Assembly: GCA_039545275.1 (NCBI GenBank)
Contig: BCHS01000007.1
Coordinates: 620,001-684,000 of the forward strand
Reading direction: 5' to 3'
Source of the DNA: Pseudomicrostroma phylloplanum
Lineage: Eukaryota > Basidiomycota > Exobasidiomycetes > Microstromatales
DNA length: 64,000 bases
Part shown: positions 31,791 through 44,100 of the stretch, piece after piece
How positions within the stretch are numbered: the first letter of the stretch is position 1
Layout: the number at the start of each line of letters is the position of its first letter
Translations under genes and position numbers: made by a program
Notes under the pieces: model-generated
The model's input: only the letters and a program-made list of their open reading frames with translations
Told to the model about the DNA's origin: nothing
Databases searched by the model: none

Positions 31791-32855
31791 CCTCGGGGAT
31801 ACGGAGCAAGTGCGCTGGGATCGATATGTGGGGATGAGTAGGCGAGAAACTTGTCCGTCTTGAGATCTGAAAGCGGGTTACAGTGGCCATGTGCTGCCGT
31901 GTGGCAAACGGGGAAAGCGAAGCTCTAATGTCACGCACCCCCACCTGGTCCTCTGGCTTTCAGGCGCAATTGCTGCTTTGCAATAGCCTCTGTCACACTC
32001 GCTCTCCACTCTACGACAGAGCTGGGTCGCCAAGGTAGGCAGTGCTGCTGCGTGCGGGCAGCGGTGAACGGCCTTCTGCATCATCGAAGCGACGAGGGCC
32101 TTCGCTGCAGTGCGTGCGTGACACTTGTGCCTCTGCGCCGGATCCGTGGAGGAGTGGATGCGTGCGTCTGAACGTGAAAGCGGAGACTCGAGGCGTGACT
32201 GCCGAACTCAGCTGCCCGCGACGTCATCATCCCCAGATCTGCCTGGTGCCCCGCCCTGCCATCCGGCACGCGCAGCAAAACGAAAGCTCGCCTCCGATGT
32301 CGAACCCAGGCAGCAGGGCTATACATCCTTGCCTTTGTCTTGCACGCCCCAGCCTGTGCGGAGAGCAGCTTGCTCACTTTACTCCGCCTGTCCGGTGATG
32401 CTATGCGCAGAAGGAAGCTTTGCTAAGATCAGCGGCCGATAAGACTCTCTCCATGATTCTGCTCATCGGACACATGGAGCTGTCATAGCGTTGAGCCAAG
32501 CTCGCATGGCGTCCCATCAGCTCGGCTAAGAGGAGACTTCGACGCCGATGCTTACGATACGACAATTCTTAGCGCGGCAACTCGCTCGCTCAAGTCGAGC
32601 TCGATTATTACTGCCACAAAAGCGGAGAAGGAAGCATCGATCACGGCGATCACATTAGGCAAAGACGGCCAAGAGGAAAGTAATATGCTTGTGTATGATT
32701 CTGACCGTGTGCAATGGTATACTGTAAACAAGAGATCCAATTCAGGAAGTCGGGCCACCGCCCAGCCCGCTGCCCACGTCACTTTCCTTTCCCAAACTCG
32801 TTGCAGCGCCCCCCGTCTACGCCCGAATGGTATGCTTGTTTCGCTCACCCTTCCG

Positions 32856-35377
32856 TCACTTCAGTCTCCAGCTCTTTCCAGTCGACATCGGTTCACCCAT
32901 TCTACCGCTACCAAGCGTACCGTTAACGCCACCTGCCTGACCCAGCGCAGCAAGAGGCGGCAGGGTCCGATGATCAGAGTGAGATAGGGGCCCGCCTTTG
33001 CGCTCTGATGCCATCAGTTGCGGCGGTGGGGGCAGTAGCGGCGGATAGCCACCGTGCGTGTAGTGGGGCCCTGCGCTCACCGGCGCAAGGTTCACAGAAG
33101 GCGACACGGGTGAGGTGGAACTGAGTGGACCTCCAGAGCCAGTGTTGGGCAGGGAAGACAATGAGTCCAAGGTCGCCAGTCTTGGGACGGACGGGCTGCT
33201 AGAGTGATTCCTCGGTGTGTAGTATGCCGGACCCCTCGACTGGCGAGACGCCGGACGATTGGCTGGCACAATCGGATCGATGACGCCCAAGTAGGCCAGA
33301 GCATTTCGACATTGTTCATCATCGATGAGACATAACGAGCTTTGCGCTTCTGACAGGTAGACAGTAGCCGAGCTTGGAACGCCCCCTACTGGCCTTGCTT
33401 GAGAGGCAATGAGCAGCGGCAGTAGGCTCAGAACGCTCGATCGTGTCGTCCTGTCCAAGGCTTCTACCAGCACACAGAGATTCGCGCTGGCCGCGCCTCG
33501 CCTCTGGCTTGATCCAGATGGCAGAGACTCTAGCAGGTAGACGGACATCTCCGCAAAGCAATGCATCATCGTCCAGGCCCAAGCCCATGCCGTCTCGTCC
33601 TCGGACTGATATTGAGGTTGAGCATGGCCAGCAAGGATCCGCGACACCTCTGCCAGATTGCCATCGTTGAAAGCCAGAGATGGTGGTAGAGAATCGGCCC
33701 AGACGTTGAGCGAGTCCTTGCGGCGAGTATCGTTGATCTCATCCGCAGACAGCAGTCGGTATGTATGCCGACGCTGGTGATCGACGACAGCAGCAAAGAC
33801 GCGTGCAGAGCGCAATAGAGCCAGGAAGGCTCCAGAGGTGGCATCACCACCGGCGACGTACGCCAATCTGGAAGTAGCGATGAGAAAGTCGGTGTCGCTG
33901 AGAGAAGTCGGCCTGCCAGCCAGCGTGTTTACGTTGAGATCTACAACATAGGCAAGGCAGACTATCCGTGCCACTTCGGCAGGGTGAAAGTGTCCGGCGC
34001 CGACCCCGGCCTCGTGTAGCCTCAGATCGTGTATCATGTTGATGGTGGTCATCGAAGCAGAGACAGCCTTGGACAGCTTACCAGTACTGGCCTCGTGCAT
34101 ACTCAAGAGGAGGACTGTCAGAACCACATCGATTGTGGGGGACTCGTAGATGGTCTGCCGACTGGCATCCTCGTCGATGAGCATCTTGCGAGCTGAATGT
34201 GCAAAGGCGTCTCCACTGGTGGTGTCTCCGCTCACGCGAGTCGATGAGAAGCAGGAAATCGCCAATGTCAGGAGGGTTCCTGGCTGCTGCTTTCCGTAAA
34301 AGACCTTTGGCAGGAGTGCATTGACAGGTGCGCTGGCACGGAACACTGTAGCAGAGGGGATAGAGATCCAGAGAGGATTCAGGATCAGAAGGACATTTAC
34401 AGAGGCTGTGATACCAAGACGACTCAGTCTCACCTCTGAGATGCTCCGACATGTGGATATCGGTATCAGGTAACACAAGCCGAGGCGCAGAGATCGACGT
34501 TGCTGCCGTTGAGGGCGAGGTATGTTGGCAACTGCTGTACCCTAACCTAGAAGTGTCCGATTGGCGATCTTCTCCATCGGGTCGGTCCGCCTCCCTATGA
34601 CCATCATGCCGCTTGGGCGGCTTTGCCCTGGCAGTCGGGTTGACAGCGTTTCCATGACTGTCAGCGTAACTGCATGACCTCCCGCTGAAGTCACAATTGC
34701 TACATGGAAGTCCACCATCACAACGGCGCTTGGCTTTGTGGCATGGTACGCAGGCCTGCAAGATCGCAACGAAGAGTGAAGCAGGAAGGAAGCGAGGTCA
34801 GCTCTTGAAGTCTGATGAAGCCGCGCTTCTCCCCTTCGAAGACTCCGTGTCTGCCCGCTTCTCCAATACTCACGCGTTGCAGACGCTTGCGCTTCCTTCC
34901 CGAGTGCGCTACAGCGGCCGAGGAAGATGGGTTCGCTGAGCCACCTTCGCTCGAGCCACCACCACCTCCTTCCCGCGATGGTCCCTGATGAAAGCTGGAC
35001 GATATGCGATTGCCGCCTGCGTCTTTGCTGCTGTTGTTGCTGCCCTCGCTGCTGCTGGATGGAGAGGGGCTGGAGGCGGGAAGGCTCCGACCTTGTCCAG
35101 AGTAATGCGGAGGCGCTTCGTTGCGAGCATAGGCGCCTGTGTGCGGCAGGTATTGATGGGACGAGGAAGGGTACTCGTGCGAAGGTGGCCGCGTAAGGGA
35201 AGTGTGTCCTCGGTAGTCTGCAGGAGGCGGTTGCCTTGCGAGGAGGGCGGGTCTAGAGTAGGACGGGTAGGAAGAGGAAGGTCCCGAAGGCGCGCTGGAG
35301 GAGCTCACCGACCGTGAAGCCGAATATCCATTAGCAGCTGGGGCAGATCCGGCTGCAAAGGGCAGATGAGAAGGCAT
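32856..35377 (-). CDS. Zn2Cys6 fungal-type transcription factor
   Basis: Three exons, 35377-34874, 34755-34434 and 34345-32856 (introns 118 and 88 bp), give 771 residues. The first 168 residues are Ser/Pro/Gly-rich and end in a basic patch (RKRKRLQR). The first splice joins this to the binuclear zinc cluster: Cys170-X2-Cys173-X6-Cys180-X5-Cys186-X2-Cys189-X6-Cys196. After a disordered linker the fungal-specific middle homology region follows, with ARIVCLAYVVDLNVNTLAGRPTSLSDTDFLI as its typical core. The C-terminus is Pro/Ser-rich. Such proteins bind CGG-type sites in the nucleus. The target genes cannot be read from the sequence. The hydroxylase gene lies downstream in the same direction, but nothing ties the two. 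Confidence 0.9.
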
Positions 35378-38104
35378 CGCAGAGAGCACTCTCGTGCGCC
35401 AAGATTGGGCAATGCCAAAGGTACGAAGAAGAGGGGCGGTAAAGCCTAGGGAGCAAGAGGAGGGGAGTAGCTTGGACTACTCTGTTGCGGAACAGGTCAC
35501 ACCGATACAGATCTTGGAAGGGAATGGAACAAGAGAGGGGAGGATGCAACGGCAGCAAAGTGAGAGTATCCAAGAGAAGAGGATGAGCGGGGGCAGGCAG
35601 GGGCTGCTAGCTAGACAGTCATGAGGGCGTACGCCGGAGACGTCAATTGGATCAAGATAGCACAAGCGCCACGAGCGCTGGTACCGGACTCCGTGGGGGA
35701 ATGCAGGGATGCCTTCACAAGAGATATGGCCACAGCAGACGGCCCGTCGGCTCGGGGAGGGAAGCTGTGTGGGGGCAACCGGCCAGCCCAAGACGCCTTA
35801 CTCTAAAGCAAGCAAGGAAGGAACCACTTTGGCGATGGACAGGTCCCGCTGCTTTCACTGCTCCCATGCCCCGTGGCTTTGGCACAAGGGACATGTTGTA
35901 TACTTCGGCCTGCCACCAGAGCCCTCTCCCGATGCCGCCGAAGTATGATCGGCGGTGGGCAGGTCCAAGGCAGAGGTGTGGTGTCGAGGATTGTGACCTC
36001 CGCCCAGCCGTTCGGCAGAAAAGCGATGCTGATTTGGCTTCCGCCATTGCCGGCCGCTCCAACCGTAGGCTCGCGGGGACTTGTCTCACGGACGATCACC
36101 GACGTGGTGCCCGAGAGCCCCACCTATCGGATACGTGCAGATATAGCCCGCCCAGCCGCGGATCTGGACGTTGCCGACGGAGTGAGGAACGAGTTTTGTC
36201 TTGGCGACTCCCACACCCCGAACGGGATTGGCACTCTAGCCACAGCGCCAGGGCGGAGGGGCCTTTGCTTGCCCTGCGACTCACGACATCCCCCCTTCGC
36301 CCCCCCCCTGTTGCCGGAAACACCGATTGCCAATTACAATGCAGTTTTGCAGACCGCCTGCATCACATCGTACCCAGGCGATATGACAAACAATGTCGTC
36401 GGATGGCTTGCAAAGGTGAAGCTACCAGCCCAAGCGCCGGCCGCTTCTTGCTCGGCTACATCTGCGATGACTCCCCGGCAATGCACCGAGCCATATTGGT
36501 AACCCCTTTATCGCGGTGACCAGACAGCAGGCATCATGACAGACAAGAGCCACAAGACTCTTAAGCGACCGGAGAAGCCAGTCCGGAGAGGTGCGGGAAA
36601 GTCAGCCTAGGCAAGGTATTCTTAGGTAATGACATCGCGTGGTCTCGCTAAGGGTGCGGAGCTGACATTGGCCTTTACGACCTCCGACAAGCAGCGCTGC
36701 CGAGGCCGCTGTGGGGGATTCAGCCCAGCAACAGGCGAAGGAGCAATACCTCCTCGTGGTATCTGTCGAAAGGGGCTGCCGTATCGCAGACTTGTGTCGC
36801 GACGTCCGGACTTTCTCGCCGCCCTTCGGTCCGTCAAGCCCCTTCTCGGTAGAGGCAGTGGAGGGGACAACATGCGGAGAGACTGCTGCGCCTCGTCTCC
36901 GAGCCGGCGGATCTTTGTTCTGTAGGAGTCTCTGGGGCTACCCAAGGTACTTCTTACTGCGAGCCCGGGATTCAATCCTCCTTGCCCTTTTCCCTGCTCT
37001 TCGAAGCGGGGATATACGAATCTGACAACTCTCTGAGCTCTTGCAAACCCGCTGCGCAACTGATCACCATAGCTCTAGAAGCTTTCGTCCCCCTCCATCA
37101 GCCTCGCGCGCTCGTTCTGTCAACCATGCTGTCGTCTCTCTTCCTGGGAGGCGTCTATAACTGACAGTATCCTCACTCTTCGGCTCACAAGACGACGCAT
37201 AGAAGATCACAAATTCTGTCTTCTGACGCGCTCATGTAGGCGTTGAGACATGTCTGGGTGAGGATGCAGACGTTGTTGCATCGCACGTGTCGAGTGTATC
37301 GTCTTGTTGCAGACTAGACACTTGTCGTTCGCTCGTTACCAGACTGCCCTTGCTTGACGGGCGAGTCAAGACTGCGAAGGCCAGGTGAGGGACGAGGTGA
37401 TGGCGACGGAGACGCGTAGGATCACAGAGACCAACAGTTGCAGTTGCGCGGTGATGCAACGGGCTGGGTTGGGCGGGGCGGGCTGGCCCCCGCACGCACG
37501 CACGCACGCACGTCCTTCTACTCACTTTGGTCCCTTGTGCCTTTCTCCTGGTGCTTCCTCGCCGCCGTCGCCCCTGCCTCGCCTGAATTGCTGCCACACA
37601 AGGCACATCATCACAACAACCTTGGCTCTGCTGCTGCCCTCTTCTTCCTGTCGTCTTTGCTCTACAAGGACATCCTCGGCGCTCCATCATACCGCGTCCA
37701 GCCTGACAAGCACACACCTCACCAACAACCCCCCGTCCCCTTCCCTTCGCAGCGCACCTCTTGCCCAGGTGCCCCAAGTCTCACGACCTGCTACGGCGAA
37801 AATTTTTCATTGGCCAGGAACCAACATCAAAAGCTCCTCCGCCACGCCGCCTCTTCTCTGAGGACACACACACCAGTCACACCGTTCCAACCTTCAGGCA
37901 CATTGGCTTCAACTGGCCTTTGGAAGCTTTCCCTCCATCAAGCTGGCGCTGCGCCAGAGCCCTGGGCTCCAGCGCTGTCGGGCACCGACTGCAACGCGGG
38001 CTTGAGCTGTCGACGCAAACCCACCTGACCGTCCTGGGCACCACTTCATCTTGGCGGCATCGTTGTGGCCTCGTCCGTTGCAGGCTTTGGTCTGACCCAA
38101 AGAT
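35378..38104. other. 2.7-kb stretch without a recognisable gene
   Basis: This is the longest gene-poor part of the window. The first 250 bp are the promoter of the Zn2Cys6 gene and the last 700 bp are pyrimidine-rich leader and promoter of the DYRK gene. The middle (about 35630-37260) has overlapping ORFs on both strands (longest about 290 codons, not ATG-started) without domains, hydrophobic segments or splice logic. It may be decayed mobile-element or intergenic sequence. I could not define terminal repeats or target-site duplications. Confidence 0.4.
37491..37511. repeat. Tetranucleotide repeat (cgca)n
   Basis: About five tandem units upstream of the DYRK kinase gene, directly after a G-rich stretch (gggttgggcggggcgggctgg). 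Confidence 0.8.
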
Positions 38105-41100
38105 ATGGCTCCGGGCGCTGATCCTGCCAGCATGTCTGCCTATGCAGGTGGTAGCTCTCAAGACTCCCAGCGTCAGAGTAGCAGGATAAGCAGTAGAGTC
38201 AGTCGCAGTAGGACATCTTCCAACGCAAGTGCTATGCAAGCTCCTCCATCACAGATCCCGAGACCTCTTGTGCCGGCTCTTGCACCAGCTGGCCCCAATC
38301 TGTCTGCGTCAGGTCGACCAGGCACTTCCAGCAGCAGCACTGCTGGCAGTCATGGTCATGACTCCCAAACGTACACCTCGACAACGACTTCGCTTCCTCA
38401 GAGCCTGGGCGGACGCACAGACAGACTTCGCAGTCGACCAAGTCCTTCACCCACCAAAAGGAGCGTGTCGGGCTCCGATGCACCTGTGACCAAAGCAGGT
38501 ATAAAGGGCTTTGCCTCCGCATCAGCCATCAGGAGGATACCGTCATTCTCTTTGCACAAGGCTGCTGATGCCGATGGGTCTTCCTATCCCCTGGAGTCAG
38601 GGCGAGCAACACTGCAACAATCGGACCTTCTGCCATCATCTGCCTCAAGATCTGGCATTCCCCGACTAGGTGATACGCTGCTTCGCAAGACGAGTCCGTC
38701 GGGTCATCGCGTCGTCTCTGACAACATTCACGATCGAAGTCCTGGTACCTCTGCAGCCCACAAGGCCTCCCAATTGGCTAACCAGAGCACCAATACGGGG
38801 CTCGTGGCCTCTAGACTGCGACCCAGTCCTTCCGAAAACAGCCTCTACACTTCATTGTCATCACCATCACCGTCTCCTTCGGCCATGGGTCCACCATCAG
38901 CACGCCCGCCCTCGACGAACAGACCTCTGGGTATAGAGAGAGATGCCAGAGAGGGATCTTCACGGGACTCGGTGCAGCAGAGTCTCTTTCACAGCACTAC
39001 CGCGGGCTGGCGTGGAGGGAGAGGACCGAGCGCTACCGCGGCGACTGTCAGCGACAAAGCTGTGGTCTCGCGAGGTAGTAGCGCGGCATCACCAAGGCAC
39101 GACCCTCCTTCTTTACCAGACTTGGATTCTTCTTTGCATCTACCCCTGTTCGACCAAAATGCGAAGGAGTCTAGACAGAGCAGCGAATCTGCAGGTCGGT
39201 CCTCTCTGCACGACCTGCATCCTGACACAAGCCCTCAGGTAGGCTCTCGCCGCCTGGAATCTCAGCCCGTGAAGACCCCAAGTGCAAAACGGCGTCCGGA
39301 CATCCTTGGCAAACTTTCTGCGAGGAAGCCAGACCTTCACCTCGCGTTCGACAAGCCACTCCACCAAGCGCAGAGTCAGCAGCCAGGGTCCCGATTCTCT
39401 GCATTCTCATCGGCGCACAACACCCCAGCGGACGAGAGCGGCGGACTTCCCGTTCGCCAAGCGTCGCTCCGAAGCAAAGCGGGCACGGGTGGGAGCTCAC
39501 CAGCACCCTCTGGAAGTACATCGGCTGCAGCTACTCCATCTAACGAACTCTCACGCAGCCTGTCTGGACTGGGTCTCGGTAGCCTGACGCCAGGCGGTGC
39601 ACACGGCGGCAGCAGCGTCTCCTCATCACCGGTACTTCAGCGCAATCGCGCAACGCCGGCTTACAGCGGTACCGGCACCAATCTTACCACCATTCCACAA
39701 ACGCCCGAGAGGCGAGACCCCTCGCCGAGGCCCACCCCTAGCGCCTACGACCGTGCTGGGCAAATTGGTATCGGAGAGCTTGCTACGCCGAGGTGGCACT
39801 TCCCTAGCTCGTCCGCGTCGGAGTGGTCTTCGCGCGTCACTCCCGCTTCGAAAGCTGGGCATGCTGCTGTTGGACGTCTGCCATCTGAAAGTCCGACCTC
39901 CGCTCACAGTACTACGATGCTCCCTCCGCTTTCTGTGGGACGGACGCCCATTACGCCGAATGCTCCTGCTCTTGGTCGTCAGAGAAAAGCAGAAGCTCAA
40001 AGGCATTCTCGCGCCATCTCTTTGTCTGCCAACAATCGCCTCAATGTCGCCCATCGAAGTCCATCTGGGCCCGCTTCAGCAATTCGCACATCTCCCTCGG
40101 TCCCTGCAGATCGCTTCGAAGGATTGTCTACCATTTCATCGCTCGAGAGGGACTTTGGACAAGACCCGAAGGAGTACATTAGGGCGTTGCACGAGATGAG
40201 TGGCGGCGAGCCCAACAGTCCGCCCTACTCTATCAGTGCGGTCTCGGATTCGGACTCGGACGGCGATGAGCCTAGCGCCGTAGCCTCGGCTGCCCCCAAG
40301 AAGACGGACAGTCGCGCAGCAGCTCTTGATAGCGGCAGCGAAAGAGTTCGACCTGACGTCAAGACTGGCGCTGCACAGCCTGCAGCGATGCCATCACCCC
40401 GCCTTGCAGATCTTGCATGGTCCGGCGAAGAGACTGGACCATTCGTCGTCTCAGCCACACGCCCTGATCCTGATCAGGCTACGACAGCTGACCTTCAGAC
40501 TGGAATCGAAGCTGCGAAGAGGTCGCCGACCATAGACCCTTATGGTATATCGGATGCAGAGTACAGAGGATCTTTCAATCTGAACTCTGCCATCGCGGAT
40601 CTTCTCCGAGATGATGAGGAGCGACGACAGAAGCTCAGAGCCATGGGAATGGAGTCGGACGCTGAGTCCTCTCCGAGAATGTCTTCGGACAGCAAGACAG
40701 CGACGTCGAGGCCCTCTCGAGAGCTCCCATTGAACAAGGCGGAACCTTCGACCTCTTCTCCGCTGCGCACCAGCTATGATGTTGCCCCAGCAGAAGGCGT
40801 CAGCGCTCGCGGTCGCCATGTCAGCTCCCCCGGACAGATCTTAGGCAGCCCTTCCCTCGCAGCGATTACCGGCAAACATCCGCGTCTTGCGTCCAATCCC
40901 GCTGGAGCGCCTCATCAACAGCAGCGGGCTAACAGAGCTAGCAAGAGAATGTCGAGTGTAAGCATTGGTCATTCTCTTTTGCGAGGAAGCATGCCTCTCG
41001 GTGGGGCTGAGAGTTTGGACAGTACAGAAGCCGCCGAGCAACTGAGGAGACTAGATGGCATGAGCGGAAGGAAGCGTAGCAGTAGTAGGGAGCGACCGTC

Positions 41101-44100
41101 CCAGGAGACTACGAGGAGCCCCCGTACTAGCAAAGTGGGCTCTCGACCGAGCAGTGCCGGCAGAGGGGCTTCGACCTCACAGACTGGACCAGCTTCTCCT
41201 TTCGGAGGCCTTTCCAAAGCTCCACGAGCCGAGGCAACGTCTGCGGTCAGAAGTCCAAGTGGGGCAGGTGAGCGACAAAGATCGATAGACGAGCCGCGTT
41301 CGCGCCGTTCGTCTAAGACGATGGTGAAGCCTCGCCTTGAAGATCAGAGTGGGACTTTGTCATCACCCAAAGCGAGCTTCGACATTCCTCAAGTCGGGGC
41401 CTATATGAGTCCTAGAGTCAAGAAGACGACGCTACCGCCCTTGCCCACTCAGCCGCCGCTGTCGACGACTGCCATTGGCGTGTCCACCGCGGTGTCGTCA
41501 CCTGGAACTGCTGCCACTAGCAAGAGGGCCTCGACCGTGTCCGTCGCCTCCCGCGAGTCGTTGTCCAGGGACCCTGTGACGCCTTCGACTACGGCATCGC
41601 GACTGTCGACATCGTCGAAGAACAAGCGAGTAAGTGATGCTTCGTCCCACTTCAGCACCTCGGAAGTGCCCACGGCTACTGAGACAGGAGATCGTGAAGA
41701 ACTCGCTGGCAGCTCTTCTGGTGCGCAGCGAACAGAGATGTCCATACCGCCTGTTCCCCCATTGCCAAAGGCTTGGGACATGAATCGAGGCTTTGCTAGC
41801 GATAGCTTCAGCAGCTCTGCAGACTCCTCGGCTCTGCAGCTGCTGCCTGCTGCTGTGGAAGCGGAAGATCCGGCTACACCTGCTGCGCCTCGAACGCCGG
41901 TCACAGCTGCTTCCTCGAAGTATGCGCCCCTCTCTGCTGGCGAGTACAAGAACTTGAGTCAAGAGCGACAGCTTCCCGCCAGAGATGATCACATGCAACA
42001 GCGGGACGTCTCCGTTGATAGCCACACTAAAACCGATGACAAACGCAGTGCCGAAGCAGAACGTGCATCGACACTGTCTCGTGGGGTAAGTCAGTCTCGT
42101 CAACAATCTCAGATGTCTGCGCAGTCCAGCATATCACACGATGCTTCTACTCGTGCCGGTCGCGAATCTCAGGCTGGCGGGACCGTCAAGACGTCACCAA
42201 TGCCTGCTGCAGAAGACATGAGTCCGAGCTCGTCGAAACACTGGAGTAGCAAATCACCCGCTGCGACACCTCCTAGTCCTGTTTCGGTCCGCCGAACACC
42301 GTCTTTCTTCCGCAGACGATCAGATGCAATGGCTTTGGCGGCGAAAGATGCCACCGAAGTTCCCGCGTCTCCTCACATTGGCGCTTCTGTTGACTCTCCA
42401 AAATCGCAGGCCGTGGCTTCAGGGCGATCATCGAGGAAGTCTATTCTAGGTCTGGGCAATCTTCTCAGGAACAGCACAGCTAGAAAGAGCATGCAAAACT
42501 CCAGCAAGGCAGAGGAACAACCTCTGGATGCTGATCTCACAAACATCAGTATGGACGGCTCCGAAAAGGCTAGCGCACATCCTCCGACGCCCACCAAGTC
42601 AAAGATATTGAGGCGGGGAAGCCTGATCGGCCGCAAGCGGGGCAAGGTAGGTGCCGATGATTGCCATTCGTGTCCGATCCAGCTAAGCTAATCCCCTTTC
42701 CTCACTTTGTCACTATGCTACAGACCCTTCCTTCGTCGACAGAGCCTCCCGTGGTTCCAAGCACTCAGCTCCCACCGATGCAAGTGGCTCCCTTGCCCGT
42801 TTCCCCAGCTGTTGCCTCACCCTCGATGGACGAGCAAGACGCACCCTCGTCTCAGGCTCAGGTCACTGACAAGAAGCGATACGAGACTGAGGCGAACAAT
42901 CCAAATCATCTTGCCAACCGGATTGAGAAGGCAGCAGATGCACCAACATCGGCTACCAATGTTATGAGCGGTAAGGATGCGCGTCTTCCAGCAAGCAGCA
43001 CGACTCGTCCCAGTGGAACAGCCGCAAATCAAGGGCAAGGGCAAGGTGTTGGTGGCATTGCCGCTACGGCATCTTCGCAGGTATCTTCGTCCAGTAGCCG
43101 CATACCGCGTCCAACGAACGCAATTCAGAAGACTGTCGGACGACTTGTCGCTCCCAGCACAGCTGCCGGTGGCTCGGTACCTGGCGGACGGACTGCCGAT
43201 GGTGGATCTCTTGCGACCACGCCACACAGAACCGTCAAGAACTCACCAAACGAACGACTCTCCGGGGCTGCGGGAGGCAATGCAGGTGGCGGTATGACCA
43301 AGAGCTATACGATGAGTTCTTTGGCGTCCAACTTCGGCATTCAGGCAGCAGATGAGGACGCCTCTTCTCTGGCTGGCTCAGAGGTCACTCTGAATGGCAA
43401 GAGCAGCTCGCGTCGCTTGTCGCTCACAGGGGCCGGATCATCGCCCTCGAGTCACAGTGCAACTGCGCCGGTGCTGTCAACGTCTGTGCAATTGATCCTC
43501 AATGCATACAATGCTGCCAAGACACAGTCAGACATCGATGGCGTGCTACGCAGGGCGAGGGTGACTACCTACGCCAGTAATCTGTCTGCAACCGATCGCG
43601 AGGTTCTGGGAAATCTCGTCTCGCATCATGAAACGCCCAAGCATTCTGCTGACCGCGACAAGTCCGTCCAGGCAACTCCGATTTCCAAGGCCAAGGTCAG
43701 CGATCTTGTCACTACCCCGAGGGCTCAGCGATCGGCTGCAGCGCCTTCGACTGGGGCTGCCGCTGGGAGCAGCTCAACAGCTAATACTCCAGCATCTCGG
43801 CGCTCGAGGGCTTCGATGGTCGCCACGTCGTCTAGTGCTCGCGCTGCAAGAGAAGATGCGCTTGCGGCTAGCCTTAGGGGAGGTCGAGCGGCAGACCTGG
43901 TCGCGAACAGCCCAAAGCCAGACGGTCGATCCTCTTCCGCGGCCTCGACTGTGATTGATGAAGATGAGCGACAGGGTGATGCGGAGATGGAAGCTTACAT
44001 TCGCCGCTCTCACGCAAAGAAGGCGGCTGCTGGAGTGTCTCCAAAAGAGCTGGACGAAATGCTGCGCTTCCCTGAGCCAGTGCCACCAAGCAAAGCCTAC

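Larger units (their letters stand above)
31547..32855. other. Long intergenic region upstream of the hydroxylase gene
   Basis: No gene is supported in these 1.3 kb. The hydroxylase-proximal part carries a TATA-like element and a four-run G tract (separate entries). The distal part is the 3' flank of the Zn2Cys6 gene. ORFs over it are short and without features. Confidence 0.45.

Noticed and set aside
35647..36519. 290-codon open frame on the plus strand
   Set aside because: It starts from TTG, has no domain or composition typical of the neighbouring genes, and overlaps equally long ORFs on the other strand.
36940..36995. tRNA-like box B (gattcaatcc at 36969-36978)
   Set aside because: No matching box A at proper distance, and the flanking bases do not form T-arm and acceptor stems.
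37246..37255. Perfect 10-bp palindrome AGACATGTCT
   Set aside because: Too short to be significant alone; no repeat copy or bound-site context was found.
42661..42723. Separate start for the kinase half of the DYRK gene
   Set aside because: The candidate start falls in the intron; the flanking splice sites and phase join the two large exons cleanly.
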